DNA of 64,000 nt from Streptomyces sp. NBC_00162 (GTDB lineage: Bacteria; Actinomycetota; Actinomycetes; Streptomycetales; Streptomycetaceae): NCBI RefSeq assembly GCF_024611995.1, contig NZ_CP102509.1, positions 2,914,001-2,978,000 of the forward strand, read 5' to 3'. A program made the translations under genes and the position numbers. Under the pieces are notes generated by a model. It was given only the letters and a program-made list of their open reading frames with translations. It did no database searches and was not told the origin of the DNA. Positions 1 to 11,439 of the stretch are shown in pieces; the stretch's first letter is position 1; each line of letters begins with the position of its first letter.

Positions 1-806
1 GACTCGATCGTCGGGGTGTCGGGGGTGTCCAGCTCCTCCACGGGGCCGTGGTCACCGGCGACCGGGGTCAGCGCGAACGTCACCGCCTCGGTGTTGGCCG
101 CGTAGTCGCAGGAGGGACAGTCCGCGAAGGTGTCCTCGCCCGCCTCCGCGGGAGCCAGGAACTCCTCGGACGCCGAGCCGCCCATGGCCCCCGACACGGC
201 CGACACGATCCGGTGGTCCAGGCCGAGCCGCTCGAAGATGCGGACGTACGCCTCGCGGTGGAGGCGGTAGGACTCCGCCAGCCCCTCGTCGGACACGTCG
301 AAGGAGTAGGAGTCCTTCATCTGGAACTCGCGCCCGCGCAGCACTCCCGACCGGGGCCGCGCCTCGTCGCGGTACTTGGTCTGGATCTGGTACAGCATGA
401 CCGGCAGATCCTTGTACGAGGTGCACTGGTCCTTCACCACCAGGGTGAAGATCTCCTCGTGGGTGGGACCGAGCAGGTAGTCCGCGCCCTTGCGGTCCCT
501 GAGCCTGAACAGCAGGTCCCCGTACTCCGACCAGCGTCCGCTGACCTCGTACGGCTCCTTCGGCAGCAGTGCGGGGAGCAGCACCTCCTGGGCGCCGATC
601 GCGTCCATCTCCTCGCGGACGATGCGCGAGACGTTGTCCAGGACCCGCTTGCCGAGCGGCAGCCACGTCCACACTCCGGCCGAGGACCGCCGGACGTAGC
701 CGGCGCGGACCAGCAGCCGGTGGCTGAGGGTTTCGGCGTCGGCCGGGTCCTCGCGGAGGGTCTTGGCCATGAGGCGGGACATGCGCTGTACGTGGTGTGT
801 GGACAT
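1..806 (-). CDS. proS: Prolyl-tRNA synthetase, bacterial type (C-terminal part outside window)
   Basis: This cytoplasmic class II aminoacyl-tRNA synthetase charges tRNA-Pro with proline. About 268 N-terminal residues are visible. They include the motif 2 region ([20 protein letters not shown]), the stretch GPTHEEIFT, and the insertion-domain entry ending in [15 protein letters not shown] and [12 protein letters not shown]. The ATG at 806 gives [15 protein letters not shown]; an internal ATG at 782 is an alternative start. The gene is read leftward and runs off the window, so its 3' end is not seen. A bacterial ProS is usually about 560-570 residues, so roughly half is present. It is transcribed in the same direction as the acetyltransferase and isoprenoid genes to its right. 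Confidence 0.97.
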   Translation of the reverse strand, partial: MSTHHVQRMSRLMAKTLREDPADAETLSHRLLVRAGYVRRSSAGVWTWLPLGKRVLDNVSRIVREEMDAIGAQEVLLPALLPKEPYEVSGRWSEYGDLLFRLRDRKGADYLLGPTHEEIFTLVVKDQCTSYKDLPVMLYQIQTKYRDEARPRSGVLRGREFQMKDSYSFDVSDEGLAESYRLHREAYVRIFERLGLDHRIVSAVSGAMGGSASEEFLAPAEAGEDTFADCPSCDYAANTEAVTFALTPVAGDHGPVEELDTPDTPTIE

Positions 807-849
807 GCCGGGAGATTACCGGCGTCCGCGCGGCCGGGGGTACTTGGTT

Positions 850-1392
850 TCAGGGCCGGGGCAGCGGCAGCGGGGCGCCCATGACGGCGTACGGGAGGCT
901 CGCGCTCGGGAAGTGGACCTGGCGGGCGAGGTCGACGTAGCCGAGGGCCCGGTAGAGGCCGCGGGCGGGGCTGTCGGTGTCGATGGCGGAGAGGATCGAG
1001 CGCGTTTCGGCGGCGCTGTCGGTGATGCCGGTGATCAGGGCGCGGCCGACGCCGTGGCCCTGGAATCCGGGGTGGACGTGCAGTTCGGTGATCACGAAGG
1101 AGCCGTCGAGCCAGTCCTCGTGGCCGCCGGCCCGCAGATAGGGCTCGACGATGGTGGACCACCAGTGCGTGCGGTCGTTGGGCATCCCGTAGACGAATCC
1201 GGTGAGCGCACCGTCCTCGGCGAAGGCCCCCAGCGCACGGGCGCCGCGGCAGGTCATGTGGCGCTGGACGATGTAGCGCCGGATGCCGACCTCCTCCTCG
1301 CTGAGGCCGAAGGCGACGGCCTGCACGCGCAAGGCCTCGTCCACGCGGGCGGCGAGGTCGAGGGGGCCGATGCGGACTCCGGAAGGCAGCAT
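850..1392 (-). CDS. GNAT family N-acetyltransferase
   Basis: This 180-residue protein has the GNAT fold signature. The motif A region reads ITELHVHPGFQGHGVGRALI (Q/RxxGxG/A, the acetyl-CoA pyrophosphate loop), followed by the C-terminal beta strand region RGLYRALGYVDLA. Such enzymes transfer an acetyl group from acetyl-CoA to an amine. Nothing in the sequence identifies the acceptor. It lies 43 bases upstream of proS, on the same strand and transcribed toward it. Confidence 0.85.
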   Translation of the reverse strand: MLPSGVRIGPLDLAARVDEALRVQAVAFGLSEEEVGIRRYIVQRHMTCRGARALGAFAEDGALTGFVYGMPNDRTHWWSTIVEPYLRAGGHEDWLDGSFVITELHVHPGFQGHGVGRALITGITDSAAETRSILSAIDTDSPARGLYRALGYVDLARQVHFPSASLPYAVMGAPLPLPRP

Positions 1393-1442
1393 GCGGCGAC
1401 CTTACTTCGCGGTAGGGACGGGCCGGTACGGGTTCGGCCGGT

Positions 1443-2288
1443 TCAGAACAGCACGCTCATGAAGGCGCCGACCTCACGGAAACCCACCCGCCGGTAGGAG
1501 GCACGGGCGGCGGTGTTGAAGTCGTTCACGTAGAGGCTGACCACGGGTGCCACGTCGCGCAGCGCGTAGGCGACGACGGCGGCCATCCCGGTCTCCGAGT
1601 AACCGCGGCCGCGGAACTCGGGGGCCACCCACACGCCCTGGATCTGGCAGGCGCGGGAGGTGGCGGCGCCGATCTCCGCCTTGAAGACGATCTTTCCGTC
1701 CGCGATGTGGGCGAAGGAGCGGCCGCTGCCGACGAGTTCGGCGACCCTGGCCTGGTAGAGCAGCCCGCCGTCGCCGGCCATCGGCGAGATGCCGACCTCC
1801 TCGGTGAACATGGCCACGCAGGCGGGCATGATCAGTTCCATCTCGTCCTTGCGGACGCGCCGGACCTGCGGGTCGGCCTCGACCGTGGCGGAAGGGCTCT
1901 CGATGACCATGAGCGGCTGGTGGGAGCGCACGTCGCGGGCGGGTCCCCAGCTGGGCTCCAGGAGCTGCCACAGCAGCCGGGTGGCCTCGGCGGGGCCCAC
2001 GATGGAGGAGCAGCGGCGGCCGGTGCGGCGGGCGCGGTCGGCGAAGGCGCGGACGGCCTCGGGTCCGGCGCAGACGGGGACCAGGTTGGCGCCGGCGTAG
2101 CAGAGGGAGCGGAGCTCGCCGTCGGCGTACCAGCCCCACATCTCGCCGCCCAGGCGCCAGGGGTCGAGCCCGGCGACCTGGACCCGGGAGGTGACGAACG
2201 CGTTCTCGACCGGCTGACGTCCGAGGACGTCGAGCGCCGCGTCGAGATCACTGGGCTCAAGGACCCGGGTGGTGGTCTGCGTCAACAC
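1443..2288 (-). CDS. GNAT acetyltransferase with N-terminal DUF4081-like domain
   Basis: This 281-residue two-part protein combines an N-terminal actinobacterial domain (about residues 1-120; PVENAFVTSRV, GGEMWGWYADG) with a C-terminal GNAT domain. The GNAT part contains IQGVWVAPEFRGRGYSETGM, the acetyl-CoA-binding loop, and ends with NDFNTAARASYRRVGFREVG. I chose the GTG at 2288 because the resulting VLTQTTTRVLEPSDLD start matches the usual form of this family; an ATG-type start further upstream would add 26 residues. The acceptor substrate is not recognisable. It lies immediately downstream of ispG on the same strand but behind a strong terminator. Confidence 0.85.
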   Translation of the reverse strand: MLTQTTTRVLEPSDLDAALDVLGRQPVENAFVTSRVQVAGLDPWRLGGEMWGWYADGELRSLCYAGANLVPVCAGPEAVRAFADRARRTGRRCSSIVGPAEATRLLWQLLEPSWGPARDVRSHQPLMVIESPSATVEADPQVRRVRKDEMELIMPACVAMFTEEVGISPMAGDGGLLYQARVAELVGSGRSFAHIADGKIVFKAEIGAATSRACQIQGVWVAPEFRGRGYSETGMAAVVAYALRDVAPVVSLYVNDFNTAARASYRRVGFREVGAFMSVLF

Positions 2289-2372
2289 TGGGGCCTCACC
2301 GTACAAGTCTGCTGATCTCCGCACTGTACCCGCCGGGACCGGAGGATGCCTGGTCTCCCGGGTCACGAAAAA

Positions 2373-2413
2373 GCCCCGGCCCCGCCCGCGAGCTGCGGGA
2401 ACGGGGCCGGGGC
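2373..2413 (-). terminator. Rho-independent terminator downstream of ispG
   Basis: Two 12-base arms (2373-2384 and 2402-2413) are perfectly complementary and GC-only. On the minus strand the hairpin is followed by a run of five T. It separates ispG from the acetyltransferase gene. Confidence 0.85.
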
Positions 2414-2427
2414 ACTTCTCGGAGGTC

Positions 2428-3585
<1,158 letters not shown>

Positions 3586-3702
3586 CTGCTGTGCAACCCC
3601 AAGGTGTGGATCAAGGTCCCGAGATCGGCGGGCTCCAGGCTTCGAGATTACGCCAACCACGGTGCGGCACTCGCATCCGAGGGGGTGTGCCACCCGAACG
3701 TA

Positions 3703-3733
3703 GGGAGCCGGGCACGATGCGTGCCCGGCTCCC
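3703..3733 (-). terminator. Hairpin terminator between rseP and ispG
   Basis: Thirteen-base perfect inverted repeat (3703-3715 with 3721-3733) and a five-base loop lie in the gap after rseP. No T tract follows, so termination efficiency is uncertain. Confidence 0.6.
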
Positions 3734-3760
3734 GTATTCCTCGTGTAGCGCCCGCCGCAG

Positions 3761-5062
3761 CTAGGTGATCTTGATGGGGTTCACCACGTCCGCCACCATC
3801 ACCAGCAGCGTGAAGCAGATGAACAGCCCGGCCACCACGTACGCGACCGGCATCAGCTTGGCCACGTCGAACGGGCCGGGGTCGGGGCGCCGGAAGACCC
3901 GTGCCACGTTGCGCCGGACCGACTCCCACAGGGCGCCCGCGATGTGCCCGCCGTCGAGCGGGAGCAGCGGCAGCATGTTGAACAGGAACAGCGAGAGGTT
4001 GAAGCCGGCCAGCAGGTTGAGGAAGAACACCAGCTGGTGCTGGGCGGGAATGTCGAGGGTGAAGATCTCACCGCTGACCCGCGCCGCGCCGACCACGCCC
4101 ATGGGGCTGTCCTGCTTGCGCTCGGCTCCGTTGAAGGCCGCGTTCCACAGGTCCGGGACCTTGGACGGCAGGTCGATCAGCGACTGCACGCCGGCCGTCA
4201 TCATCTCGCCCATGCGGTCGACGGACTGGCCGAAGGACTGCGGGACGTAGCCGGAGGCGGGGGCGAAGCCGAGGAAGCCGGCCGTGACGTACTGGTCCTT
4301 GACGTACCTGCCGTCGCCGTCCGTCTTGGCGACCTTGTTCTCGATCAGGTTCGCCGTGAGGCCGACCTGCTCGCCGGCCCGCTCCACGGTGATCCTGGCG
4401 GGGCCGACGGTGGCGCGGATGTCCTTCTGCAGGGCGGACCAGTCGTCGACCGGGCGGCCGTTGAAGGCGACGATCTTGTCGCCCGCCTTGAGGCCCGCCG
4501 CCTTGGCGGGGGCGGCCGGGTCCCCGGGGGCGCACTTGTCGCGCTTCTCGCTCTGCTGGATGACGCAGTCCGAGACCGTGGCGACCGTCGTGGTCTGCGT
4601 GTTCAGCCCGAAGGTCATCAGCGTGGTGAGGAAGATCGCCACGGCCAGGATCAGGTTCATGAACGGACCGGCGAACATCACGATCACGCGCTTCCATGGC
4701 TTGCGCGTGTAGAAGAGCCGGGTCTCGTCGCCGGGCTGGAGCTCCTCGTAAGCGGCCGAGCGCGCGTCCTCGATCATCGACCGGAACGGTGAGGTCGAGC
4801 GGGCGGTGACCTTGCCGTCCTCGCCGGGCGGGAACATCCCGATCATGCGGATGTAGCCGCCCATCGGGATGGCCTTGATCCCGTACTCGGTATCGCCCTT
4901 CCGCCGTGACCAGATGGTCGGGCCGAAGCCCACCATGTACTGCGGCACGCGGATGCCGAAGAGCTTGGCCGTGGAGAGGTGTCCGAGCTCGTGCCAGGCG
5001 ATGGAGACCAGCAGGCCGACCGCGAAGATCACGACCCCGAGCACCGTCATCAGCAGTGTCAT
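3761..5062 (-). CDS. rseP: Site-2 intramembrane zinc metalloprotease (RseP/RasP family)
   Basis: This polytopic membrane protease cleaves substrates inside the bilayer, classically anti-sigma factors and leftover signal peptides. The 433-residue protein starts with a transmembrane helix carrying the zinc motif HELGH (residues 24-28). It has a central PDZ domain ([21 protein letters not shown]) and a C-terminal membrane segment with the third-ligand motif [12 protein letters not shown]. It overlaps the upstream dxr gene by four bases (ATGA), so the two are translationally coupled. The specific substrates cannot be told from the sequence. Confidence 0.93.
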   Translation of the reverse strand: MTLLMTVLGVVIFAVGLLVSIAWHELGHLSTAKLFGIRVPQYMVGFGPTIWSRRKGDTEYGIKAIPMGGYIRMIGMFPPGEDGKVTARSTSPFRSMIEDARSAAYEELQPGDETRLFYTRKPWKRVIVMFAGPFMNLILAVAIFLTTLMTFGLNTQTTTVATVSDCVIQQSEKRDKCAPGDPAAPAKAAGLKAGDKIVAFNGRPVDDWSALQKDIRATVGPARITVERAGEQVGLTANLIENKVAKTDGDGRYVKDQYVTAGFLGFAPASGYVPQSFGQSVDRMGEMMTAGVQSLIDLPSKVPDLWNAAFNGAERKQDSPMGVVGAARVSGEIFTLDIPAQHQLVFFLNLLAGFNLSLFLFNMLPLLPLDGGHIAGALWESVRRNVARVFRRPDPGPFDVAKLMPVAYVVAGLFICFTLLVMVADVVNPIKIT

Positions 5063-6312
5063 GCGCCCGCCTCCACGGCGGCCCGAGCCGCCATCTCCCG
5101 CGCCCGGGCCCTGGCCCAGGCCTCTGCTTCAAGGACGTCCTGAACGGTCAGGGAAGTTCCCGACTCCGGCGTCCCGTGCTCGTCGACCACGGCAGAGACG
5201 GTATCCATGATTGCTGTGAACGGCAGCCGACCTGCCAGGAATGCCTCGACGCACTCCTCGTTGGCCGCGTTGAACACGGCCGGGGCGGTGCCGCCGAGGG
5301 TGCCCACGTGCCGGGCCAGGCCCACCGCCGGGAAGGCCTCGGTGTCCAGTGGGAAGAACTCCCAGGTGGACGCCTTGGTCCAGTCGAAGGCGGGGGCGGC
5401 GTCCGGGATCCGCTGGGGCCAGCCGAGGCCGATCGCGATGGGGCCGCGCATGTCCGGCGGGGTGGCCTGGGCGAGCGTGGAGCCGTCGGTGAACTCGACC
5501 ATCGAGTGCACGTAGGACTGCGGGTGGACCACGACCTCGATGCGGTCGAAGGGGATGTCGTAGAGCAGGTGCGCCTCGATGACCTCGAGCCCCTTGTTGA
5601 CCAGGGTCGCCGAGTTGACGGTGATCACCGGACCCATGGCCCAGGTGGGGTGCGCGAGGGCGTCCTTGACGGTCACCTGTCCCAGCTCGGCCCGGGTGCG
5701 GCCGCGGAAGGGCCCGCCCGAGGCCGTGACCACGAGCTTGCGCACGTCGGCCCGGGTCCCGGCGGCGAGCGCCTGGAAGAGCGCCGCGTGCTCGGAGTCC
5801 ACGGGGATGATCTGGCCGGGCTGCGCGAGGGCCTTCACCAGGGGGCCGCCGACGATCAGCGACTCCTTGTTGGCGAGGGCCAGGGTGCGGCCCGCCCGCA
5901 GCGCGGCGAGGGTGGGCGCGAGGCCGATGGAGCCGGTGATGCCGTTGAGGACGGTGTGGCACTCGGAGGCCGCGAGCTCGGCGGCCGCGTCCGGACCGGC
6001 CAGGATCTCGGGCAGCGGCTCGGACGCCCCGTACTGGGCGCTCAGCGCCTCTTTCAGGGCCGGTACGACGTCCTCGCGGGCGACGGCCACCGCCTCGACC
6101 CGGAGCAGCCGGGCCTGCTCGGCCAGCAGCCCGACCCGCCCGCCGGCGGCGGACAGCGCCGTCACCCGGAACCGGTCCGGGTTGCGCAGGGCGAGGTCGA
6201 TGGCCTGGGTGCCGATGGACCCGGTGGACCCGAGGATGACGATGTCCCGGGGGCCGGCCGCGGGGTCGAAGAGGAGGTGCGGATCGGCGAGGGGGGCTGG
6301 GCGGTCGCTCAT
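5059..6312 (-). CDS. dxr: 1-deoxy-D-xylulose 5-phosphate reductoisomerase
   Basis: Dxr (IspC) catalyses the committed step of the MEP pathway, the NADPH-dependent rearrangement and reduction of DXP to methylerythritol 4-phosphate. The 417-residue protein has the N-terminal Rossmann motif GSTGSIG (residues 28-34), the catalytic-region stretches [12 protein letters not shown] and [10 protein letters not shown], and the substrate loop SGGPFRG. The later stretches HPTWAMG and [15 protein letters not shown] are also typical. It overlaps rseP by four bases. With ispG close by, this makes a small isoprenoid/protease cluster. Confidence 0.97.
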   Translation of the reverse strand: MSDRPAPLADPHLLFDPAAGPRDIVILGSTGSIGTQAIDLALRNPDRFRVTALSAAGGRVGLLAEQARLLRVEAVAVAREDVVPALKEALSAQYGASEPLPEILAGPDAAAELAASECHTVLNGITGSIGLAPTLAALRAGRTLALANKESLIVGGPLVKALAQPGQIIPVDSEHAALFQALAAGTRADVRKLVVTASGGPFRGRTRAELGQVTVKDALAHPTWAMGPVITVNSATLVNKGLEVIEAHLLYDIPFDRIEVVVHPQSYVHSMVEFTDGSTLAQATPPDMRGPIAIGLGWPQRIPDAAPAFDWTKASTWEFFPLDTEAFPAVGLARHVGTLGGTAPAVFNAANEECVEAFLAGRLPFTAIMDTVSAVVDEHGTPESGTSLTVQDVLEAEAWARARAREMAARAAVEAGA

Positions 6313-6332
6313 GCCCCCATTGTTGCCGGAAG

Positions 6333-7646
6333 TCAGGAGCGGCCCGACACGGAGCCCCCTTCAGTGACCCGCAGGAGGAGGTGGGGCAGGGTTCCGGCGA
6401 AGTCCGGGAGCGTGACGGCGACGCGCCACCAGGCGTCCGGATCGGCGCCGAGGGCCAGCGCGAACAGCCGGTCCGCCTCGGCCCGGGCGGCGAGCACCGG
6501 CGCGATCCAGTCGTGGCGGTCGGGGTGGTTCACGTCGCCCAGCCAGTGGTCCTCGTCCAGGGCCCAGCAGGCGGGCGCCTTGTGCCGGATCACGTCCTGG
6601 CCGGTGAGCAGCCCGCGGGCCAGGCAGTCGCGCACCCACCGGATGTCCTCCTGGACGGACTGCATGGGCACCGCGAGGCTCGCCAGGGCCAGTTCGCGGT
6701 CCACTCCCCCGACGGGCGGGGCGGCCTTCGGAGCCAGGGAGCGCACCGCCTCGGCGAGCCAGGGGACAACGGGCCCGTCGGCGGGCTCCGGCAGGGTGCC
6801 GCGCACGATCCGGGCGACCAGTACCGGCAGGGTGCCGCGGAAGGCGGGGGCGTGGCGGAGCAGCTCCGCCCAGAGCCGGGGGTCGTCCCGCAGGGGACGC
6901 AGCGCCCGGGCGACGGCCGTCCGCATGCCCGTCCGTTCGGGCAGGGACCAGCGCAGGCCCCTGGTCTCGGGCAGGTCCGCGAGCAACAGCGTGCGGTGTG
7001 CGGGGGCGACGTGGGCGACGAGCTCGTCGCAGGTGAGCAGGCCCATCCGGACGGCCCGGACGGCGGGCCGGTACCACCGGTACCCGTTCGCGTCCTGCGT
7101 GCCGGCGTCGAGCAGCGCCCGGCAGGCCTCGCGGGGCAGTCCGCCGACCAGCAGCAGGGCCTCGACCGCGCTGGGCGGCAGCGGGTCCCGGGCGTGCTCG
7201 CGCAGCAGCGCCTCGGGGTCGAGGGGGTCGTGCGGCATGCGCAGCAGGGTCAGGGGGACCCGGGGCCGGCGGCCGTGCCGGCGCAGCAGCGCCACCAGCT
7301 CGTCCTGGCCGAACGGCCCGGGGCCGACCTGCGCCAGCAGTTCGGGGGAGGGCCCGGGGCGGGCCGCGTACCGCGCGGGGCCGGGCAGACCGGGCAGCGG
7401 CCGTCCGACGACGCGCGGGTTGCGGGCGATGAAGTGCCGGTCCTGCGCACTGCCGCGGCGCAGCAGGAGGGTGACGGCGGAGGCGGGCAGCCATTCGTCG
7501 CGGCACAGGTATTTGCGGGCCGCCGGGTCGTGCCCCGCCAGCCGGTCGAGGAGTTCGGCGGCCACGTGGTCCGGTGCGTGGCGCAGGACGTGCGCCACGC
7601 ACCAGGCCAGCCGCCGGCTGTTTCGGTCTTCCACGGCCGTCGACAT
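6333..7646 (-). CDS. Conserved hypothetical protein, helical-repeat-like
   Basis: This 437-residue protein resembles no enzyme I know. It is rich in Leu, Ala, Arg and Pro, with no signal peptide or membrane helix. It contains loosely repeated helical units, such as VAAELLDRLAGHDPAARKYL followed by LPASAVTLLLRRGSAQDRHF, and later LLTCDELVAHVAPAHRTLLL. The spacing recalls leucine-rich-variant or HEAT-like alpha repeats, which would suggest a binding scaffold. This is inference from pattern only. The gene ends 20 bases upstream of dxr on the same strand. Confidence 0.7.
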   Translation of the reverse strand: MSTAVEDRNSRRLAWCVAHVLRHAPDHVAAELLDRLAGHDPAARKYLCRDEWLPASAVTLLLRRGSAQDRHFIARNPRVVGRPLPGLPGPARYAARPGPSPELLAQVGPGPFGQDELVALLRRHGRRPRVPLTLLRMPHDPLDPEALLREHARDPLPPSAVEALLLVGGLPREACRALLDAGTQDANGYRWYRPAVRAVRMGLLTCDELVAHVAPAHRTLLLADLPETRGLRWSLPERTGMRTAVARALRPLRDDPRLWAELLRHAPAFRGTLPVLVARIVRGTLPEPADGPVVPWLAEAVRSLAPKAAPPVGGVDRELALASLAVPMQSVQEDIRWVRDCLARGLLTGQDVIRHKAPACWALDEDHWLGDVNHPDRHDWIAPVLAARAEADRLFALALGADPDAWWRVAVTLPDFAGTLPHLLLRVTEGGSVSGRS

Positions 7647-7717
7647 CGCAGCCCGCCTCGCACTCGCACTCGCACCAGTACCCGTACATCAGTCCGACTA
7701 CTGTCGATGATTGCAGG

Positions 7718-9670
7718 TCAGCGGAGGGGGCGGTGGACGTTTTCCCGGGTCGAGGGGCCGGGGGAGGCGTCCGCGATCCAGGGGCCCTCGCCGGAGGGGT
7801 CGATGATGCCGTCCTCCAGCCAGGTGTAGGTGCCGCTCAGCACGCCCTCGACGACCTTCCGGTCGAGTGCGTCGGTGTTGGTCCAGAGTCGGCCGAAGAG
7901 CTCCTCGACCCGGATCCGGGACTGCCGGCAGAAGGCGTCGGCCAGCTGGTAGGCCTCGCGGCCGTGGTCGCCGGTGGCGCGCAGGTGCTCCGCGCGGACG
8001 CAGGCCGCGCTCATCGCGAAGAGCTCGGCGCCGATGTCGACGATCCGGCCGAGGAAGCCCTGCTTGGTCTCCATGCGGCCCTGCCAGCGGGACATGGCGT
8101 AGAACGTGGACCGGGCGAGTTTGCGGGCGCTGCGCTCGACGTAGCGCAGGTGGGTGGCGAGGTCGGGGTGGCCGCCGGGGTGGAAGGCCCGGTAGGTGCC
8201 GGGTACCTGGCCGGCGCCGGTGGCCAGCTTGGGCAGCCAGCGGGCGTAGAACCCGGCGGCGCGGGCGCCCGCCTTGGCCTTGTCGCCGAGGTCCTTTTCG
8301 GGGTCGATGAGGTCGCCCGCGACCGACAGGTGGGCGTCGACGGCCTCGCGGGCGATCAGCAGGTGCATGATCTCGGTGGAGCCCTCGAAGATCCGGTTGA
8401 TGCGCAGGTCGCGGAGCATCTGCTCGGCGGGGACGGCGCGCTCGCCGCGGGCGGCGAGGGACTCGGCGGTCTCGAAGCCGCGGCCGCCGCGGATCTGGAC
8501 CAGCTCGTCGGCCATCAGGCAGGCCATTTCCGAGCCGTACAGCTTGGCGAGGGCGGCCTCGATGCGGATGTCGTTGCGGTCCTCGTCGGCCATCTGGGAG
8601 GCCAGGTCGACGACGGCTTCGAGGGCGAAGGTGGTGGCGGCGATGAAGGAGATCTTGGCGCCGACCGCCTCGTGCTTCGCGACCGGCCGGCCCCACTGCT
8701 CGCGTACGCCGGACCACTCGCGGGCGATCTTCAGGCACCACTTCCCGGCGCCGACGCACATGGCGGGCAGCGACAGACGTCCGGTGTTGAGGGTGGTCAG
8801 GGCGATCTTGAGGCCGGAGCCCTCGGCTCCGATGCGCTGGGAGGCGGGCACCCGGACCTGGTGGAAGCGCGTGACGCCGTTCTCCAGACCGCGCAGGCCC
8901 ATGAAGGCGTTGCGGTGCTCGACGGTGATCCCCGGTGAATCGGCCTCGACGACGAAGGCGGTGATCCCGCCGCGGTGGTTCTCGCTCCTGGGTACCCGGG
9001 CCATCACCACGAGCAGGTCCGCGACCACCCCGTTGGTGGTCCACAGCTTCACCCCGTCGAGGACGTACGCGTCCTCCCCGTCCGGGACCGCCGTGGTGGC
9101 CAGGCGCGCCGGGTCGGAGCCCACGTCCGGCTCGGTGAGCAGGAAGGCGCTGATGGCGGTGGTGGCGCAGCGCGGCAGGTATGCGTCCTTCTGCTCCTGC
9201 GTGCCGAAGATCTTCAGCGGCTGGGGGACGCCGATGGACTGGTGGGCGGAGAGCAGGGCGCCGATGGCGGGGCTGACGGAGCCGACGAGGGCGAGCGCCT
9301 TGTTGTAGTAGACCTGGGTGAGGCCGAGGCCGCCGTACTTGGGGTCGATCTTCATGCCGAGGGCGCCGAGCTCTTTCAGCCCGCGCACGGTCTCGTCGGG
9401 GATCTTCGCCTCGCGCTCGATGCGCGCTGCGATACCTTCGGCGAGCTGGGCCTCACAGAACTCCCGCAGCCGGGCCAGGAAGGCCTCGCCGCGCCGGACG
9501 TCCTCGTCGGCGGGGAGCGGGTGAGGGTGGATCAGATCGAGCCGCAGCCTGCCGAGGAAGAGCTCCTTGGCGAAGCTGGGCTTGCGCCAGTCCTGTTCCC
9601 GGGCCGCTTCCGCGACCTGCCGTGCCTCGCGCTCGGTCACCTTGGGCTGTGCGGGCTGTGTTGCGGACAT
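7718..9670 (-). CDS. Acyl-CoA dehydrogenase, long form
   Basis: This FAD-dependent enzyme introduces the alpha-beta double bond into acyl-CoA substrates in beta-oxidation. The protein is about 650 residues, much longer than the usual 380-400. It has an N-terminal extension, the typical core (FLLTEPDVGSDPA, YVLDGVKLWTTNG, RIFEGSTEIM) and a roughly 180-residue helical C-terminal domain. That layout matches the very-long-chain/ACAD9-like group. I prefer the ATG at 9670 (MSATQPAQP), preceded by GGTGAG; an ATG at 9709 would add 13 residues. No electron-transfer partner lies next to it. Confidence 0.9.
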   Translation of the reverse strand: MSATQPAQPKVTEREARQVAEAAREQDWRKPSFAKELFLGRLRLDLIHPHPLPADEDVRRGEAFLARLREFCEAQLAEGIAARIEREAKIPDETVRGLKELGALGMKIDPKYGGLGLTQVYYNKALALVGSVSPAIGALLSAHQSIGVPQPLKIFGTQEQKDAYLPRCATTAISAFLLTEPDVGSDPARLATTAVPDGEDAYVLDGVKLWTTNGVVADLLVVMARVPRSENHRGGITAFVVEADSPGITVEHRNAFMGLRGLENGVTRFHQVRVPASQRIGAEGSGLKIALTTLNTGRLSLPAMCVGAGKWCLKIAREWSGVREQWGRPVAKHEAVGAKISFIAATTFALEAVVDLASQMADEDRNDIRIEAALAKLYGSEMACLMADELVQIRGGRGFETAESLAARGERAVPAEQMLRDLRINRIFEGSTEIMHLLIAREAVDAHLSVAGDLIDPEKDLGDKAKAGARAAGFYARWLPKLATGAGQVPGTYRAFHPGGHPDLATHLRYVERSARKLARSTFYAMSRWQGRMETKQGFLGRIVDIGAELFAMSAACVRAEHLRATGDHGREAYQLADAFCRQSRIRVEELFGRLWTNTDALDRKVVEGVLSGTYTWLEDGIIDPSGEGPWIADASPGPSTRENVHRPLR

Positions 9671-9769
9671 GAGGGGACTCACCTCGCCGCCGAGTCGGGT
9701 GTGGTTCACCGGATTACCAGCCGGTGCTACCTGTGAGTCGTACCCAATGTGGGCGGGATGGAAAAGGGG

Positions 9770-9806
9770 GACGGCCGGAGCCCCCGCACAGTAGGCTCCG
9801 GCCGTC
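9770..9806. terminator. Bidirectional rho-independent terminator
   Basis: Thirteen-base perfect stem (9770-9782 with 9794-9806), flanked by a T-rich tract on each strand: CTTTTT after it on the plus strand, CCCCCTTTTCC on the minus strand. It ends the aldehyde dehydrogenase transcript before the acyl-CoA dehydrogenase gene. Confidence 0.85.
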
Positions 9807-9826
9807 GGCTTTTTGGCCGTACGAGA

Positions 9827-11272
9827 TCAGATGTCGAGGCCGGTCAGGACCAGGACTCGCTCGTACGTGTAGTCGTCCATCGCATAGCGGACACCCTCGC
9901 GGCCCACACCCGACTGCTTGACGCCGCCGTAGGGCATCTGGTCGGCGCGGTAGGACGGCGCGTCGCCGACGACCACACCGCCGACCTCGAGCTCGCGGTG
10001 GGCGCGGAAGGCGACCTGGATGTCGCGGGTGAAGACGCCGGTCTGCAGACCGAACTTGGAGTCGTTCACCGCGGCGAAGGCCTCGTCGGTGTTCTCGGTC
10101 TTCGTCAGGGTCAGCACCGGACCGAAGACCTCCTCGGTGGCGAGCTTGACGCCCGCCGGGACCTCCGCGAGCACGGTGGGCTCGTACGAGGCACCCTCGC
10201 GCTTGCCACCGGTGAGCAGCTTGGCGCCGGCGGACACGGCCTCGTCGACCCAGGACTCGACCCGCTTGGCGGCGTCCTCGGAGACGAGGGGGCCGACGTC
10301 GGTGGCGGAGTCGGACGGGTCACCGGTGACCTGGGCCTGGACCTTCGCGACGACCTTCTCGACGAGGCGGTCGTAGACGGAGGCGTCGGCGATCACGCGC
10401 TGCACGGAGATGCAGGACTGGCCGGCCTGGTAGTTCGAGAAGGTCGCGATACGGGTCGCGGCCCAGTCGAGGTCGGCCTCGGAGGACCAGTCGGCGAGGA
10501 CCACGGCCGCGGCGTTGCCGCCGAGCTCCAGGGTGCAGTGCTTGTGGGGCACCGACTGCTGGATGGCGTAGCCGACGGTGTCGGAGCCGGTGAAGGAGAT
10601 GACGGGGAGGCGCTCGTCCTTGACCAGGGCGGGCATCTTCTCGTTCGCGACCGGCAGGACCGACCAGGAACCGGCCGGGAGGTCGGTCTCGGCGAGCAGC
10701 TCGCCCAGGATCAGCCCGGACAGGGGCGTGGCCGGGGCGGGCTTCAGGATGATCGGCGCGCCGACGGCGATGGCCGGGGCCACCTTGTGGGCGCACAGGT
10801 TCAGCGGGAAGTTGAACGGCGCGATGCCGAGGACCGGACCCTTGACGAAGCGGCGGGTCAGCGCGAGGCGGCCGACGCCACCGGCGTCGGTGTCGAGGCG
10901 CTGGGCGTCTCCGCCGTTGAAGCGACGGGCCTCTTCGGCGGCGAAGCGGAACACGGACACCGCACGGCCGACCTCACCGCGCGCCCACTTGATGGGCTTG
11001 CCGTTCTCGGCGGAGATCAGCTGGGCGATCTCCTCGGTGCGCTCGGCGAGCCGCTTGGACACGTGGTCCAGGGCGGCGGCGCGCACGTGGGCGGGGGTCG
11101 CCGAGAACTCCGCCGTCACGGCGTACGCCGCGGCCACGGCCTCTTCGACCTGGGCGTCGGTGGGCACGCTGACCGTGCCGACCAGGCGTCCGTCCCACGG
11201 GGAGTGGACGTCGAAGCTGTCCTCGCCGGTGGCCAGGCGGCCGGCGAGCCAGAAGGCGTGGGTGGAAGTCAT
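9827..11272 (-). CDS. NAD(P)-dependent aldehyde dehydrogenase, probable succinate-semialdehyde type
   Basis: This 481-residue ALDH-superfamily enzyme has the cofactor region PFNFPLNLCAHKVAPAI, the general-base motif LELGGNAA and the catalytic cysteine in YQAGQSCISVQR. ALDHs oxidise aldehydes to carboxylates. The C-terminal PYGGVKQSGVGREG is standard. The ATG at 11272 gives MTSTHAFWLAGRLATG. Its position beside a PucR regulator and near GABA aminotransferase suggests it oxidises succinate semialdehyde, the product of GabT. That substrate assignment is inferred from neighbourhood, since the active-site peptide differs from the classical GabD form NAGQTC. Confidence 0.85.
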   Translation of the reverse strand: MTSTHAFWLAGRLATGEDSFDVHSPWDGRLVGTVSVPTDAQVEEAVAAAYAVTAEFSATPAHVRAAALDHVSKRLAERTEEIAQLISAENGKPIKWARGEVGRAVSVFRFAAEEARRFNGGDAQRLDTDAGGVGRLALTRRFVKGPVLGIAPFNFPLNLCAHKVAPAIAVGAPIILKPAPATPLSGLILGELLAETDLPAGSWSVLPVANEKMPALVKDERLPVISFTGSDTVGYAIQQSVPHKHCTLELGGNAAAVVLADWSSEADLDWAATRIATFSNYQAGQSCISVQRVIADASVYDRLVEKVVAKVQAQVTGDPSDSATDVGPLVSEDAAKRVESWVDEAVSAGAKLLTGGKREGASYEPTVLAEVPAGVKLATEEVFGPVLTLTKTENTDEAFAAVNDSKFGLQTGVFTRDIQVAFRAHRELEVGGVVVGDAPSYRADQMPYGGVKQSGVGREGVRYAMDDYTYERVLVLTGLDI

Positions 11273-11439
11273 GCGAATCCCGGCCCTTCGAGTGTGTGCG
11301 GTGGGGTGCTGTCTCCACCACGGTAGGACCCGGTCCGGGATTCGTCGTTTAGCCGGGGTGTAGTACCCGCTGTCCGGGCCGCGCCGCTTTGTCACTGTCC
11401 TGGGGCCGGAGGCCTGCCCACGCCGGGCCCATGCCGGGC

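Noticed and set aside
4906..7710. Long plus-strand open frames opposite dxr, rseP and the acyl-CoA dehydrogenase
   Set aside because: They are antisense open frames caused by high GC at third codon positions, with Arg/Gly/Pro-rich composition and no family similarity. The opposite-strand genes are clear.
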